A stretch of DNA of 25,720 nucleotides from an uncultured Bacilli bacterium (GCA_947631885.1 CANRMZ010000001.1:1-25720); one strand, 5' to 3'. Shown: positions 1-7,991, counted from the stretch's first letter. Program-made: numbers and translations. Notes: generated by a model not told the origin, from the sequence alone.

Positions 1-1013
1 CTTACCCAAGTATATTTATATTTAGGATGTGGCACTAAATTAGATACTGCCTCTCTATCATCAATAATACGATTCAATATATCTTCTGGACTCCATTGTG
101 TTCCAACAAACACATAAGTAACAGGGTCTTCTGTACGTCTATTAAACCATTCTGTATTCCACGAATTATAAAGCTGTTCATGAATAGAAACGTTATTTGC
201 CTCTTGTGCTCCTTTTGTCATATCATCGAAGATTTCTGCAAAAGATGCACGTTCACCAGTCGTCGCTCCAAAACGAGTACGTGCGATATGATTTGATTTT
301 GCTACAGGAGCATTTTTTATTTTCCAATCGGATTCACGTTCTACATCAAAAGGTTTTCCATTAAATGGAATAAATTCTTTAAATATCTTTGCAAATTTTG
401 GATCTGATACATAAGATTTCACTGTTCTACTAAAACCTAACACCAATTCATCTGAATAAGATAATCTTAAAATAGAATTTTTAGTATTCATTCCGATTGC
501 CCATGCACTATATAAGTTCGATATATACGACTTACCAAGTGATGGTGGAAAAGATGCAACAATATATTCTAATTTAGGATTAAAGGCACTTTCATTTAAA
601 GCCCATACAAAAGATGCAAGAATATCCTTTCTATTTTCATATACTTTTTTAGGCATGTCCCATTCCATGCAATCAATAAAACATTCAAAATCTCTTCTTG
701 CACTAAATTCGTATAAAGACTTATAAATATCATAGAAGTCACCCATAAATTCCACAGAAGCTTCTTTGACTAAATCTCTGAGTATTGGAATAAAGTTTTT
801 CTTGGAATATAAACACGCTTTTCTATCTTCTTTGGTAAACCAATCTTCTAAAACACTTACGGTCATTTCAGCAACATCTATTTTCTGTGATTCTACTATT
901 TTTTTATTTTTTAAAATTTCAATTGCATCTTTTAAAATACTTTCATATTTTGTTTCTTGTTCTTCTTGCTTTGGCTTTTTAATCTCGATTTTATCGCCAA
1001 TTTTAAAAGCCAT
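1..1013 (-). CDS. terL: Terminase large subunit, N-terminal part (cut by window edge)
   Basis: The reading frame starts at an ATG at 1013 behind AAGGAG and stays open to the left edge, giving 337 codons. The product is the ATPase half of the phage DNA-packaging motor, which drives genome translocation into the prohead. Visible motifs are a Walker A-like loop at residues about 154-162 (SFPPSLGKS), a Walker B-like IFDDMTK around 261-267, and a coupling-type motif GTQWSPEDI around 305-312. The nuclease domain would lie beyond the edge. It is the last gene visible in the leftward operon, so portal and capsid genes probably follow to the left. Assignment rests on motif order and context. Confidence 0.85.
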   Translation of the reverse strand, partial: MAFKIGDKIEIKKPKQEEQETKYESILKDAIEILKNKKIVESQKIDVAEMTVSVLEDWFTKEDRKACLYSKKNFIPILRDLVKEASVEFMGDFYDIYKSLYEFSARRDFECFIDCMEWDMPKKVYENRKDILASFVWALNESAFNPKLEYIVASFPPSLGKSYISNLYSAWAIGMNTKNSILRLSYSDELVLGFSRTVKSYVSDPKFAKIFKEFIPFNGKPFDVERESDWKIKNAPVAKSNHIARTRFGATTGERASFAEIFDDMTKGAQEANNVSIHEQLYNSWNTEWFNRRTEDPVTYVFVGTQWSPEDILNRIIDDREAVSNLVPHPKYKYTWV

Positions 1014-1022
1014 TTATTCTCC

Positions 1023-1214
1023 TTAATTTTTGAAATAACTACCCACTATCGTAAGCATTAAGTTTATCACTAAAGCCATTGGATATGTGAAAGTAAAATC
1101 TATTGAAAATATACTAATAAATAGTAACCCTACTCCCCATACTATCAACGCAGATAAACAAAATAACCCAATATATATCAAGATTGCCAGTAGTACACAT
1201 ATTGTTCCCTTCAT
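1023..1214 (-). CDS. Small two-pass membrane protein
   Basis: This 63-residue protein is almost wholly hydrophobic, with one membrane segment near residues 5-36 and a second near 44-58, and a short charged N-terminus (MKG). Its ATG shares a base with the stop codon of the preceding gene (TAATG at 1212-1216), which indicates coupled translation. It sits directly before the terminase gene. The position is compatible with many phage roles, including holin-like, but nothing in the sequence proves a function. Confidence 0.6.
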   Translation of the reverse strand: MKGTICVLLAILIYIGLFCLSALIVWGVGLLFISIFSIDFTFTYPMALVINLMLTIVGSYFKN

Positions 1215-1399
1215 TACTTCTTCTTTCTATATGTCCCGTCTTTTTTACTATTCCAAACTTTCTTTGGAAACCACTTTCTATTTAATTCGTATAATTTGGT
1301 AGTTAACTGGTTTCTTTTGTATCCAGTTGCTACAGAAAGCTCTTGCTCTAATTCTTCTTTTTTTCTTTGCATTTTTGCAAGTAATAAATTTCCTATCAT
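1214..1399 (-). CDS. Hypothetical basic 61-residue phage protein
   Basis: The start is placed at the ATG at 1399 (MIGNLLLAKM), because this overlaps the upstream stop as ATGA; a longer frame extends into the upstream gene but has no separate support. The N-terminal half is a charged helix with possible coiled-coil character (KMQRKKEELEQEL), and the C-terminal end is lysine-rich (FPKKVWNSKKDGTYRKKK). The size, charge and position just upstream of terminase would fit a packaging accessory or head-related protein, but I do not recognise a family. Confidence 0.55.
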   Translation of the reverse strand: MIGNLLLAKMQRKKEELEQELSVATGYKRNQLTTKLYELNRKWFPKKVWNSKKDGTYRKKK

Positions 1400-1698
1400 T
1401 TTCTCACTTTCTTTTTCATTTCTTCTAATTCTTTTATTCCATTTTTTGACTTTGGTGGTGCAACCATATTTACTAAAGTATCTTCTTTTAAACCAAGTGC
1501 TTTTTCCCATATTACTAATTGTTTTGGTCTTAAATTATGAAGTTTCAATTGATTTAAAAAATTACTTATATTTTGTTTAGTTGTTTTGGTTTTAATTCCT
1601 GCATGTTCTTTTACTTTATTGATTTCTTCTGCAAATTTAGATAAACTCCATTTTTTCTTTTTTAAAATATCTCTGATAAATTCTTCTACTGGTATCAT
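1396..1698 (-). CDS. XRE-like helix-turn-helix protein next to terminase
   Basis: This is a 100-residue protein. Residues about 16-75 resemble an atypical Cro/C1-type helix-turn-helix: WSLSKFAEEINK, then TTKQNISNFLN as the recognition-like helix, then a KALGLKEDTLVNMV end. The C-terminus is basic. It is translationally coupled on both sides by ATGA overlaps (1695-1698 and 1396-1399). The location two genes before the large terminase leaves open a role as a small terminase or a late-gene regulator. The HTH call is from motif reading only. Confidence 0.55.
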   Translation of the reverse strand: MIPVEEFIRDILKKKKWSLSKFAEEINKVKEHAGIKTKTTKQNISNFLNQLKLHNLRPKQLVIWEKALGLKEDTLVNMVAPPKSKNGIKELEEMKKKVRK

Positions 1699-2180
1699 TC
1701 TAAAAATCTTTCTCTATAAATTGTATCTTTAAATTCTTCGTAAAGGTCTTTCGTTACTCTTTTCCCTTTCATTGCAATATAAGGGTTAAATGTAAAAAAG
1801 AACGTCCTTCCTTCACGATGTTTATGTATCACATCTAAATCAATAAGTGTCTTTATGATATTAGACCCACTTCTTCTTTTTCTTTTTAGGATAGTAGACA
1901 AGCCTCGTGGACGTATAATTTTTCCGTTATGATAAGTTAAAATTCCTGTAGTATAGTCTACATAGGGCATTAAATCCCAAATTTCACTTGCATATTTACT
2001 TAATTTTGTCATTGCACTGATACTCACTTTATAAAACTTTAGATTAATAAACACCGTACCTTTTAAATATTCAATAGTAGCTCCTCTAATGATACGGTCT
2101 GAGGGACCTAAAACAGTGGCAAATTTTCCTTCTTCTATTTGTTCAAGGACTTCGCCCGTTTCATCTACTATATATTGCAT
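1695..2180 (-). CDS. RepL-like winged-helix protein
   Basis: This 161-residue protein has a C-terminal half like the Firmicutes plasmid RepL/MarR-type winged helix. The signs are a basic LKRKRRSGSNIIKTLIDLDVI segment followed by GRTFFFTFNPYIAMKGKRV, the phrase typical of RepL proteins. The N-terminal half (about 1-60) is strand-rich and not recognised. The ATG shares a base with the stop of the RNA ligase gene (TAATG). In this late-side position it may act as a DNA-binding regulator rather than a replication initiator; both are inference. Confidence 0.5.
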   Translation of the reverse strand: MQYIVDETGEVLEQIEEGKFATVLGPSDRIIRGATIEYLKGTVFINLKFYKVSISAMTKLSKYASEIWDLMPYVDYTTGILTYHNGKIIRPRGLSTILKRKRRSGSNIIKTLIDLDVIHKHREGRTFFFTFNPYIAMKGKRVTKDLYEEFKDTIYRERFLE

Positions 2181-2794
2181 TATTCGTGATGTTCTTGTAA
2201 CTTTCCATCTTTCATTCTCACATATTTTGTGATTTTATTTTTAAAATTTAAGACAAAACCCTCTACGTTTCGATTCACTTTATTACAATATTTCTCATAA
2301 AGACTATCCAAATGTTCCTTATTTGGTAAAACATTTAATTCGGCTACTTCTGGTACAATACCAATACATTTTGGAATTTCTTGCGATTCAAAAGCATACA
2401 TAAAATTCTCATGGTCGTATTGTAGATTGCTTAGTCCAAAGTTTTCTCCAATTCTTCCTTTAGCAAACATATAGAATCTTTTATCAAATTCATCTATTGG
2501 ATATTTAATCTGCCCCATTCCAATCCATTCTCCACATACAGCTGAACCCTCATAAATATCTTCTAAAGCATCTTTGTTATCTATTACCCATTGATAAAGT
2601 CCTTTATACATTATAGATTGATTTTCTTCCATTTCATCTATCGGAAAAATATTTTTTCTCTGTGCAATGTAAATTTTGCCTTCTAATTTAAAAAATACTA
2701 AGTTACTTCCATCTAACTTTTCTGTTAAATAAATTTTATCTCCTGTACAACTTGCTCGTTGTGTTTTTGGATAAATTTCTCTTTTTATTGTCAT
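2180..2794 (-). CDS. RNA ligase, Rnl2-like nucleotidyltransferase
   Basis: This 204-residue protein has the ordered motifs of the covalent nucleotidyltransferase fold. Motif I is EKLDGS, with the putative AMP-accepting lysine K26. A motif III-like CGEWIG sits near residue 87, motif IV is VEGFVLNF near 177, and motif V is the lysines in KITKYVRMK near 187-194. The size matches a catalytic core without a large C-terminal domain, as in Rnl2-type RNA ligases, which seal 3'-OH/5'-P breaks in duplex-like RNA using ATP. DNA ligase is less likely because no OB-fold follows. The ATGA overlap with the upstream gene shows coupled translation. The phage also carries tRNAs, so repair of cleaved tRNA is a reasonable role. 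Confidence 0.75.
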   Translation of the reverse strand: MTIKREIYPKTQRASCTGDKIYLTEKLDGSNLVFFKLEGKIYIAQRKNIFPIDEMEENQSIMYKGLYQWVIDNKDALEDIYEGSAVCGEWIGMGQIKYPIDEFDKRFYMFAKGRIGENFGLSNLQYDHENFMYAFESQEIPKCIGIVPEVAELNVLPNKEHLDSLYEKYCNKVNRNVEGFVLNFKNKITKYVRMKDGKLQEHHE

Positions 2795-3006
2795 TTTCTT
2801 GTTTTCTTTCTTTTTATCGTCTCTTCTAAATCTATCATATCATAGATCATATCTTGATTAAGTTTTACATCGTGTTTGATTACAATTACTCTGGTGTATA
2901 CACCTCTATCTACTTGATTGATACACCATCTTACTTGCTCATCGTTATAGGCATATGATACTAACTCGTACCCATGTAAACCCCAAGCATATATCCTATA
3001 AATCAA
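2791..3006 (-). CDS. Hypothetical 71-residue protein
   Basis: A compact strand-rich N-terminus (IYRIYAWGLHGYELVSYAYN) is followed by a lysine/arginine-rich tail. The start lies 11 bases inside the end of the zincin-like gene and the stop overlaps the RNA ligase start, so it is a full operon member. I recognise no family. Confidence 0.55.
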   Translation of the reverse strand: MIYRIYAWGLHGYELVSYAYNDEQVRWCINQVDRGVYTRVIVIKHDVKLNQDMIYDMIDLEETIKRKKTRK

Positions 3007-3340
3007 TTATTCCTCCCATTTTTTTAAAATAACATTCCGTTATGCTATGAATCATGTCGTGAGAACATGAACTTATATTACATAAAATTTCTTCATCAAA
3101 TTGCTGTACTTCTTCCATAAAACACTGAATGTATACATGTGTTAGTTCATGCATTAAAGTTTTTCTCTTTTGTTCTTCGCATATATCTTTACAAATATAA
3201 ACTTTTTGATAAGTGTATACTGTAATACCATAAACATAATCTCCATCACTATAAGAATTGCACTTTTTTGATATATCTATCATTTCATCTTGAGAAACTT
3301 CTTTTATTTCCCAAGTACGATTATTCATTTTAAATGTCAT
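2996..3340 (-). CDS. Zincin-like protein with HExxH motif
   Basis: The start is set at the ATG at 3340, which forms an ATGA overlap with the upstream stop; a longer version would run into that gene. The 114-residue product has HELTH at residues 64-68 inside a helix (LMHELTHVYIQ), and acidic residues about 14-19 positions later (FDEEIL) could give the third zinc ligand. This is the minimal layout of small metallopeptidase-like phage proteins such as ImmA/IrrE relatives. The adjacent cysteines (C50, C54, C73) are unusual. Its target is unknown and it may be non-proteolytic. Confidence 0.6.
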   Translation of the reverse strand: MTFKMNNRTWEIKEVSQDEMIDISKKCNSYSDGDYVYGITVYTYQKVYICKDICEEQKRKTLMHELTHVYIQCFMEEVQQFDEEILCNISSCSHDMIHSITECYFKKMGGIIDL

Positions 3341-3537
3341 TTTAAATCTACTACCACCCAAAACACATAATGTGGTTTTTTATCTTCTTCTGTTTTAAAT
3401 TCATTTTTTCTTACTTGTATACGAAAAGATTCTGCATGACAAGCCTCACACATTTTGGTAATCTCTTCTAATGATATTTCTGGGCTCATATAATTTTCAC
3501 CATAATACTTAAATAAAGCTAATGCTTCCGATTTCAT
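3337..3537 (-). CDS. Hypothetical 66-residue protein
   Basis: A mostly helical N-terminus (MKSEALALFKYYGENY...) with two cysteines (CEACH) is followed by a strand-like end (HYVFWVVVDLK). It abuts the Cys-rich gene with no gap and overlaps the zincin-like gene by ATGA. No family is recognised. Confidence 0.5.
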   Translation of the reverse strand: MKSEALALFKYYGENYMSPEISLEEITKMCEACHAESFRIQVRKNEFKTEEDKKPHYVFWVVVDLK

Positions 3538-3777
3538 TTATTCTCCATATCCATTATTAAGGCAATCTATACAAATACATTCATTTCCAATATACCTTAA
3601 ATCTTCATATCTTTTTAATTCATTGCAATTATCACAAACGTGAAAATCTCTTATATCTTCACAACTCACACAACTCGCACAATGAGTTCCATCTACTTCA
3701 AAGTGACTAATGTCGCACTCATATCTTCCGTTTCCTTTTTCTGTGGCATGTATACAAGTTTCACATTTAGTAGACAT
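3538..3777 (-). CDS. Cysteine-rich zinc-ribbon-like protein
   Basis: The start is placed at the ATG at 3777, which shares a base with the phosphatase stop (TAATG); a longer frame lies inside the phosphatase gene. The 79-residue product has at least six CxxC-like pairs or single cysteines, including CETC, CASCVSC, CDNC and CICIDC. This suggests two or more zinc-binding knuckles and no other domain. Such small phage proteins are often nucleic-acid or protein adaptors, but the role here is unknown. Confidence 0.6.
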   Translation of the reverse strand: MSTKCETCIHATEKGNGRYECDISHFEVDGTHCASCVSCEDIRDFHVCDNCNELKRYEDLRYIGNECICIDCLNNGYGE

Positions 3778-4559
3778 TAATCCTCCACCACTAAAACATT
3801 TACTGTTTTTGTTAATATTGTACAACCATCTATAAATATCTTGTTATCATCTGTTTTTAATATGGAATTATCGTCAAAATCTTTCGTATCGATTTGCCAC
3901 ATTTTTCTTAAATGACCTGTACCAAAATGACCTACAACAATTGTTTTGTTTGTTGGATTCTTCTTTGTAATAAAACTGCCATCATCCCAAGTTAAGGCTT
4001 GCCAATCTGTAAATCCAAGATGTTCACAGTGTGGTTTACGCCAATCTTCAGCATAGGTATCAATGGATGCATGTGTAAATATATCATTTTCCGTTTCATA
4101 ATAATATGGTAAATTTTTTATCCATTCTAATAAATCAGGATATTCCTCATTAATCTCTTTCCGTGCTTTTGCAATCCATTTGCCAAAATCACTATATAAT
4201 GGGTTATCAATATTGTTTTCTATCAAGCACCATGATTCAAAGGGAGAAGTACGATGTAACAAGTCTGCTAGTGTTTCATTCACTCCATTTCTATAATAAT
4301 TAAATGGACTTGTGATTGAACCATCCAAGTACCCTTCTAACATTGGTTCGTGATTTCCTTTCAAACAAATTGCCTTGCCCTCATCATTTAATCTCTTTAA
4401 ATATAGATAGACTTCTCTTGACTCACTTCCTCTATCAAACATGTCTCCCAAGCTAATCAATTTATGATCCAAATTGTTTTCATCATAACCCGCTTTATTT
4501 AAAGCGCCTATCAATTCATTAAAATGTCCGTGTATATCGCTTACTACAAAATATTTCAT
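3777..4559 (-). CDS. Metallophosphatase, PPP / symmetrical diadenosine tetraphosphatase-like
   Basis: This 260-residue protein carries the full calcineurin-like motif set: D8-I-H10-G-H, GDMFDRG (D39, D42, R43) and GNHE (N69, H70), then FTHAS and a late GHFGTGH. It is a two-metal hydrolase. PPP-type phage enzymes such as lambda phosphatase act on phosphoproteins, and close relatives cleave Ap4A or 2',3'-cyclic phosphates. The last activity would suit RNA end healing beside the RNA ligase encoded 1 kb downstream, but the sequence does not settle the substrate. It starts 18 bases after the previous stop behind an AAGGAT RBS. Confidence 0.8.
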   Translation of the reverse strand: MKYFVVSDIHGHFNELIGALNKAGYDENNLDHKLISLGDMFDRGSESREVYLYLKRLNDEGKAICLKGNHEPMLEGYLDGSITSPFNYYRNGVNETLADLLHRTSPFESWCLIENNIDNPLYSDFGKWIAKARKEINEEYPDLLEWIKNLPYYYETENDIFTHASIDTYAEDWRKPHCEHLGFTDWQALTWDDGSFITKKNPTNKTIVVGHFGTGHLRKMWQIDTKDFDDNSILKTDDNKIFIDGCTILTKTVNVLVVED

Positions 4560-4577
4560 TTTTATCCTTTCACATAA

Positions 4578-4748
4578 TTATTTAAAATACTTTTCACACT
4601 CTTTTAATATTACATTATCCGTAGCATAAATTTCATAACATTTATTTTGGGTAATATCATTATTGCAATAATGAAGTGCACCAAATATTCCCAAACACAT
4701 AGTTGCTAAAGCTATAAGCATTATTAAAAATTCATCAAAATCGTCCAT
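4578..4748 (-). CDS. Small single-pass membrane protein, 56 residues
   Basis: The gene is supported by a TAATG overlap with the preceding stop (4746-4750). The product begins MDDFDEF, followed by one membrane helix (about residues 8-26, LIMLIALATMCLGIFGALHY) and a polar C-terminal tail with three cysteines. The negative N-terminus suggests that end may face outwards. No family is recognised. Confidence 0.55.
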   Translation of the reverse strand: MDDFDEFLIMLIALATMCLGIFGALHYCNNDITQNKCYEIYATDNVILKECEKYFK

Positions 4749-4942
4749 TATTCCTCTTTCTTGTTATCCCTTTCATAAATTCTCTTTAAATCCGCTAACA
4801 AAGAATCGATTGTTAAATCTTCCACTTCTTCAATCAATGTTTCAATCAACATTTCTATACCTAACAACATGGTAACATATGGTGTTCCTTTATCCACAAG
4901 TAATGTAGCATTATTATCGTCTACTGTTTTAATAGTTATCAT
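4748..4942 (-). CDS. Hypothetical acidic 64-residue protein
   Basis: An N-terminal strand pair (MITIKTVDDNNATLLVD) leads to a helix rich in leucine and glutamate (MLIETLIEEVEDLTIDSLLADL), ending with charged residues. It overlaps the upstream membrane-protein gene and is coupled to the downstream one. It is probably a small oligomeric or adaptor protein; no family is recognised. Confidence 0.5.
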   Translation of the reverse strand: MITIKTVDDNNATLLVDKGTPYVTMLLGIEMLIETLIEEVEDLTIDSLLADLKRIYERDNKKEE

Positions 4943-5075
4943 TATCTTTTCCTTCCTTATTTCTTAATAACCAATTTTCAAAATTAAGTCTTTCTATTTT
5001 TCTGCCTAATATTACAAAAAGTTGAGTTACAGAAAACCCTAAAATAACCCCGATAATAATTAATATAATACTCAT
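4929..5075 (-). CDS. Small single-pass membrane protein, 48 residues
   Basis: The start is set at the ATG at 5075 (MSIILIIIG), just after the stop of the upstream gene; the longer frame would overlap that gene. One membrane helix covers residues about 2-24, followed by a basic stretch and a polar tail (NEGKD-like end), so an N-out/C-in topology is likely. It overlaps the next gene by 14 bases. No function is assigned. Confidence 0.5.
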   Translation of the reverse strand: MSIILIIIGVILGFSVTQLFVILGRKIERLNFENWLLRNKEGKDNDNY

Positions 5076-5079
5076 TATC

Positions 5080-5268
5080 TTACACTTTCCCTGCTTTATC
5101 AATTCTTTGCTCAGCACTTTCTAACGCACTTGATAATTTGTCATTAATATTATTCAATTCAACAATTTTTTGTTGTAACTCAATATAAACTGATACCAAC
5201 TCATTAAAAGCATTTCTGTCGCCTACATAAACCATTTGTAATTTTGCTGTAAATTCTTCTATAGTCAT
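5080..5268 (-). CDS. Small coiled-coil protein, 62 residues
   Basis: Two start codons nine bases apart are possible. The AGGAG sits directly against the first ATG (5277) but nine bases from the second (5268), so the second is the better start and the product begins MTIEEFTAKL. Residues about 25-58 form a heptad-like helix (ELQQKIVELNNINDKLSSALESAE). It is probably a small oligomer; the function is unknown. Confidence 0.5.
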   Translation of the reverse strand: MTIEEFTAKLQMVYVGDRNAFNELVSVYIELQQKIVELNNINDKLSSALESAEQRIDKAGKV

Positions 5269-5269
5269 T

Positions 5270-5638
5270 TTATTCATCTCCTATCTTATAGCAATTATTT
5301 TCAAAACATTCTTTAGTTAAAATTGTTTTAATTAAATCATTTGCAACACTTTTATCTATATATAAGTGTGTATCTACAAGCATAATCTCATTATCTGTTA
5401 TTTTTTCTACTTCAACACCATTAACATAATCTCCAACTTCAATTAAATCTATAATATTATGACTTGCTTTTATAATGTTTTTTAAACTCACCCCTCTTAC
5501 ATTATTAGCCTCTTTGTCAATAAATATTCCTGCCCATGCTTTATCAGGATAGTCTGCATTAACACTCGTTATTTTTCGTATATAATGATTACCACGTTTA
5601 TCTTTAAATCTAACATACATTCCTGCTTCTAATTTCAT
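5270..5638 (-). CDS. Phage protein with two SH3/KOW-like strands
   Basis: This 122-residue protein has two repeats of a short barrel-like signature: LEAGMYVRFKDKRGNHYIRKI at the start and IEVGDYVNGVEVEKI in the middle. This kind of small beta-barrel recurs in accessory genes of Firmicutes phages, and similar KVGDKVRV-type motifs appear in the products at 17273-17908 and 20077-20598. The start overlaps the upstream stop by ATGA. No specific role is known. Confidence 0.55.
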   Translation of the reverse strand: MKLEAGMYVRFKDKRGNHYIRKITSVNADYPDKAWAGIFIDKEANNVRGVSLKNIIKASHNIIDLIEVGDYVNGVEVEKITDNEIMLVDTHLYIDKSVANDLIKTILTKECFENNCYKIGDE

Positions 5639-6024
5639 AAATCTAACTCCTCTAATGTATATTCTTTATTTAATTTCATGTTTTCATACATTTCGTTTTC
5701 TTCCATAAAATGTGGAAAATATAAGTCACCATCATCATGATTAATTATAATTTGAAAGCCAAAATGGTCTTCTTCTTTTTTGATATAGCATACGTTACCT
5801 CTAAAAGGTGCTACAACTCCACTTAAATATTTTCTTTCTTTTTCAGTAAGTATTGGTTCTTCTACTTCTAAAGTTAGTTTTATCTTTTTATCTTTATTTT
5901 TAATGATGAAATCTTTTTCGTTTTCTTCAAAGTAATAATATGGATTTAATAGTAAAAAATCATAACCACAATTGTCTTCATTAAAACCATAATTACATAT
6001 ACTAACTTCTTTTTCTAATTTCAT
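5635..6024 (-). CDS. Hypothetical 129-residue protein
   Basis: The sequence is rich in aromatic and acidic residues (YGFNEDNCGYDFLLLNPYYYFEENEKDF) with alternating strands, and ends in a short acidic tail. It is probably a soluble beta-rich protein. It is coupled downstream by ATGA and starts 14 bases after the previous gene. No family is recognised. Confidence 0.5.
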   Translation of the reverse strand: MKLEKEVSICNYGFNEDNCGYDFLLLNPYYYFEENEKDFIIKNKDKKIKLTLEVEEPILTEKERKYLSGVVAPFRGNVCYIKKEEDHFGFQIIINHDDGDLYFPHFMEENEMYENMKLNKEYTLEELDL

Positions 6025-6038
6025 TTTATTTCACTTCC

Positions 6039-6392
6039 TTATCTAACATAAACTATTTCATTTTCTGGACAAAACCAAATTCTTCCATCAGCTTCTTGAA
6101 TATGTACTGTCATACTTCTTCCAGTTGGTTTGAAATGCTTAATGACTATTCCTTTATGTCCATCATAAGTTTCAACATTTTTTCCTATTCTAAATATAAG
6201 AATAGGTTGAAAGAATCCGCTTCCTATCATATTAGTTGGATATAGCATTTGGATTAACATTCTCCAATCACTATTTTCTAATTCTCTTACATTAGTTTTA
6301 ACAACTCGTGCTATTTCTTTTTCAGTAAAGTCATAATATACTACTCTTCCTCCAGCTTCTATATATTTTTTATCTTCTTCTTTATAATTCAT
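6039..6392 (-). CDS. Hypothetical 117-residue protein with a C-terminal barrel-like segment
   Basis: The N-terminal half is mixed and charged. The C-terminal half (about residues 65-117) has IGKNVETYDGHKGIVIKHF and ends IWFCPENEIVYVR, a layout common in small SH3-like phage proteins that bind nucleic acid or partners. It is coupled to the upstream gene by an ATGA overlap (6389-6392). Function unknown. Confidence 0.5.
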   Translation of the reverse strand: MNYKEEDKKYIEAGGRVVYYDFTEKEIARVVKTNVRELENSDWRMLIQMLYPTNMIGSGFFQPILIFRIGKNVETYDGHKGIVIKHFKPTGRSMTVHIQEADGRIWFCPENEIVYVR

Positions 6393-7180
6393 TTTATTTC
6401 TTCTAACCTTTCTTTTAAGTGTTTTTGATTTTTAATAAGCTGATTGATTTTAATTATTAATGTTTCAAGATAAAAATCTAATATTTTTGCAACTTCTTCT
6501 GACATACCTGTTGGTTTGTTATAAAATTTAAAATTGTCTTCTTCTTGTAATTCTTCTATATCTTCCCACTCATCATTGTTATCTTCTTTATAATTAATAC
6601 ATTGTTCAATTACCGATTTAACATCTTCAAAAATTTCTTTTGTAGTCCATTTTTTTTGTGTTTGTAGTTCTTCTGGAAATAAACCACTATAATCACTAAA
6701 ATGTGCATAGTCCCATCCGATAAACCAGCCAATTATCAATCCAGTATCAATAACTAAATGGTCTGCACTGTAAGTTAAACCACCATGAACATCTATATCA
6801 ATCTTGCCATAATATTTTCCATTTAATAATTGATTGTTACTAACATCGACATAAGCTGTAGGATGCGTTCCTAAATTCATAATATAAAAATCATAACCTT
6901 TGTAAGTTCCGCTGTATAAAACTTCTGTTTTTCTGTCTTTTTGATATACCATTTCTTTCATTTTATTTTCTTCTGATAGAATTTCAATTGTATCATTTAA
7001 CATTGCATATCCTCCAGCAAGTTTATGATATAAGTCATTTGAAACATCATACACTTTATTTGCAAGATAATAATGATTTCCATATAATTCAAAAATGTCA
7101 TCATAAATTTTTATTTTTTTGGGAGCTTCATCATCTTTAATAAGCCCCAATAACTCATACATTGTAATTATTTTTTTCAT
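6389..7180 (-). CDS. Conserved phage protein with WFIGWDYAH-type motif
   Basis: This 263-residue protein has three parts. The N-terminal 75 residues begin MYELLGLIKDDEAPKKIK, a phrase frequent in Firmicutes phage proteins. A central domain (about 85-165) contains GGLTYSA, then GWFIGWDYAHFSDY. A helical C-terminal region (about 225-263) resembles a coiled coil. The central domain recurs in many uncharacterised phage proteins as far as I recall; no activity is established. The start is 8 bases downstream of the previous stop. Confidence 0.6.
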   Translation of the reverse strand: MKKIITMYELLGLIKDDEAPKKIKIYDDIFELYGNHYYLANKVYDVSNDLYHKLAGGYAMLNDTIEILSEENKMKEMVYQKDRKTEVLYSGTYKGYDFYIMNLGTHPTAYVDVSNNQLLNGKYYGKIDIDVHGGLTYSADHLVIDTGLIIGWFIGWDYAHFSDYSGLFPEELQTQKKWTTKEIFEDVKSVIEQCINYKEDNNDEWEDIEELQEEDNFKFYNKPTGMSEEVAKILDFYLETLIIKINQLIKNQKHLKERLEEIK

Positions 7181-7188
7181 CTTTAAAA

Positions 7189-7377
7189 CTACTCCTCCAA
7201 TGATATGATATCTTCTTGTTTACCTGTAAAATATGCTGATTGTTCAATAACATCATCTTCATCACCTTTCATAAGTTTTTCAATAGCCTCTTCTTTAGAA
7301 GTCGCTGTAACAACTCCCCATTCAGTGCCTTCTATTTTTCTTGTAAACGTGTACTCTTTCTCTTCTACATTTTCCAT
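7189..7377 (-). CDS. Hypothetical acidic 62-residue protein, first gene of the leftward operon
   Basis: The first gene after the long control region, preceded by AAGGAAAG. The product starts MENVEEKEYTF and carries a short TATSKEEAIEKLM segment typical of small phage proteins with a beta-beta-alpha unit. Highly acidic at both ends. No family is recognised. Confidence 0.55.
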   Translation of the reverse strand: MENVEEKEYTFTRKIEGTEWGVVTATSKEEAIEKLMKGDEDDVIEQSAYFTGKQEDIISLEE

Positions 7378-7406
7378 TAGTTCATCTTTCCTTTCTCATT
7401 TTTATC

Positions 7407-7436
7407 ATTTTACACATCGAATTTTACATACCTCAA
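7407..7436 (-). promoter_or_regulatory. Possible promoter of the leftward operon
   Basis: On the minus strand TTGAGG (7436-7431) and TAAAAT (7412-7407) are 18 bases apart and lie about 30 bases before the first gene of the operon. The match is only moderate, and AT-rich sequence offers other choices. Confidence 0.3.
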
Positions 7437-7697
7437 TGTCGTTCAATGCCCAAATTTGCATTTTTTGCATCATATTTATGTCATTTTTTGCCACAATTAA
7501 ATTTGCGTTTTCCTCAATGTTTATAAGGGTTTGTAGCCAATTTTTTTCATTTTTGTATATAGGTATTTTTTCGCATTATTTTGACAAAAATTCTATTCTA
7601 TTTTCATTTTGCTTACATTCGCATTTTAACATTATAAATACTACCTATTCACTCCCGTATTTTGTCTATGATAGAGAAATAAAGGGGTAAATAAGAC

Positions 7698-7728
7698 CCC
7701 CAGCCCATTCTTAAAAATAGGGATGGGG
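7698..7728. repeat. GC-rich hairpin
   Basis: CCCCAGCCC and GGGATGGGG flank a 13-base AT-rich loop, pairing over nine positions with one G-A mismatch. It stands out in an AT-rich stretch. No T-run follows on the plus strand, so it is not a typical terminator; an operator or single-strand structure is possible. Confidence 0.45.
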
Positions 7729-7824
7729 CGGTTAAAATGCAAAAACGGTCGTTTATGTGCAAGCAAAAACCCCATAAATAAAGGGATTGTAAGCAAAATG
7801 AATAAAAAAAGAACAACATCATAT

Positions 7825-7991
7825 GATCTGATCTTGTTCATTATTATTAAAAAAGAATTTTTGTATTCCATTTTGGAATGTGATACAAGAATACACTTCT
7901 GTTACTTCCCTCGCTATTTTCCTACTGATCTGATCCATCTGATCCATCATTATGATCTTGTCTTGAACTGATCACTCCTTTGATCTTGATC
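7825..7991. repeat. Cluster of nine TGATC sites
   Basis: GATC occurs at 7825, 7830, 7927, 7932, 7941, 7954, 7970, 7982 and 7988, always preceded by T. Seven sites fall within 65 bases. At this base composition one site per 300-400 bases would be expected. It may be a methylation-sensitive regulatory or origin-like element, or a cluster of half-sites for a DNA-binding protein. Confidence 0.6.
7865..7879. repeat. Perfect inverted repeat ATTCCA-TTT-TGGAAT
   Basis: A 6+3+6 palindrome with extra pairing outside (TTGT at 7861-7864 with ACAA at 7885-7888). It lies between two GATC groups. Possible operator; no partner known. Confidence 0.4.

Noticed and set aside
7641..7971. Overlapping frames on both strands in the control region
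   Set aside because: No RBS, low-complexity composition, and they cover the GATC cluster and hairpins; they shadow each other.
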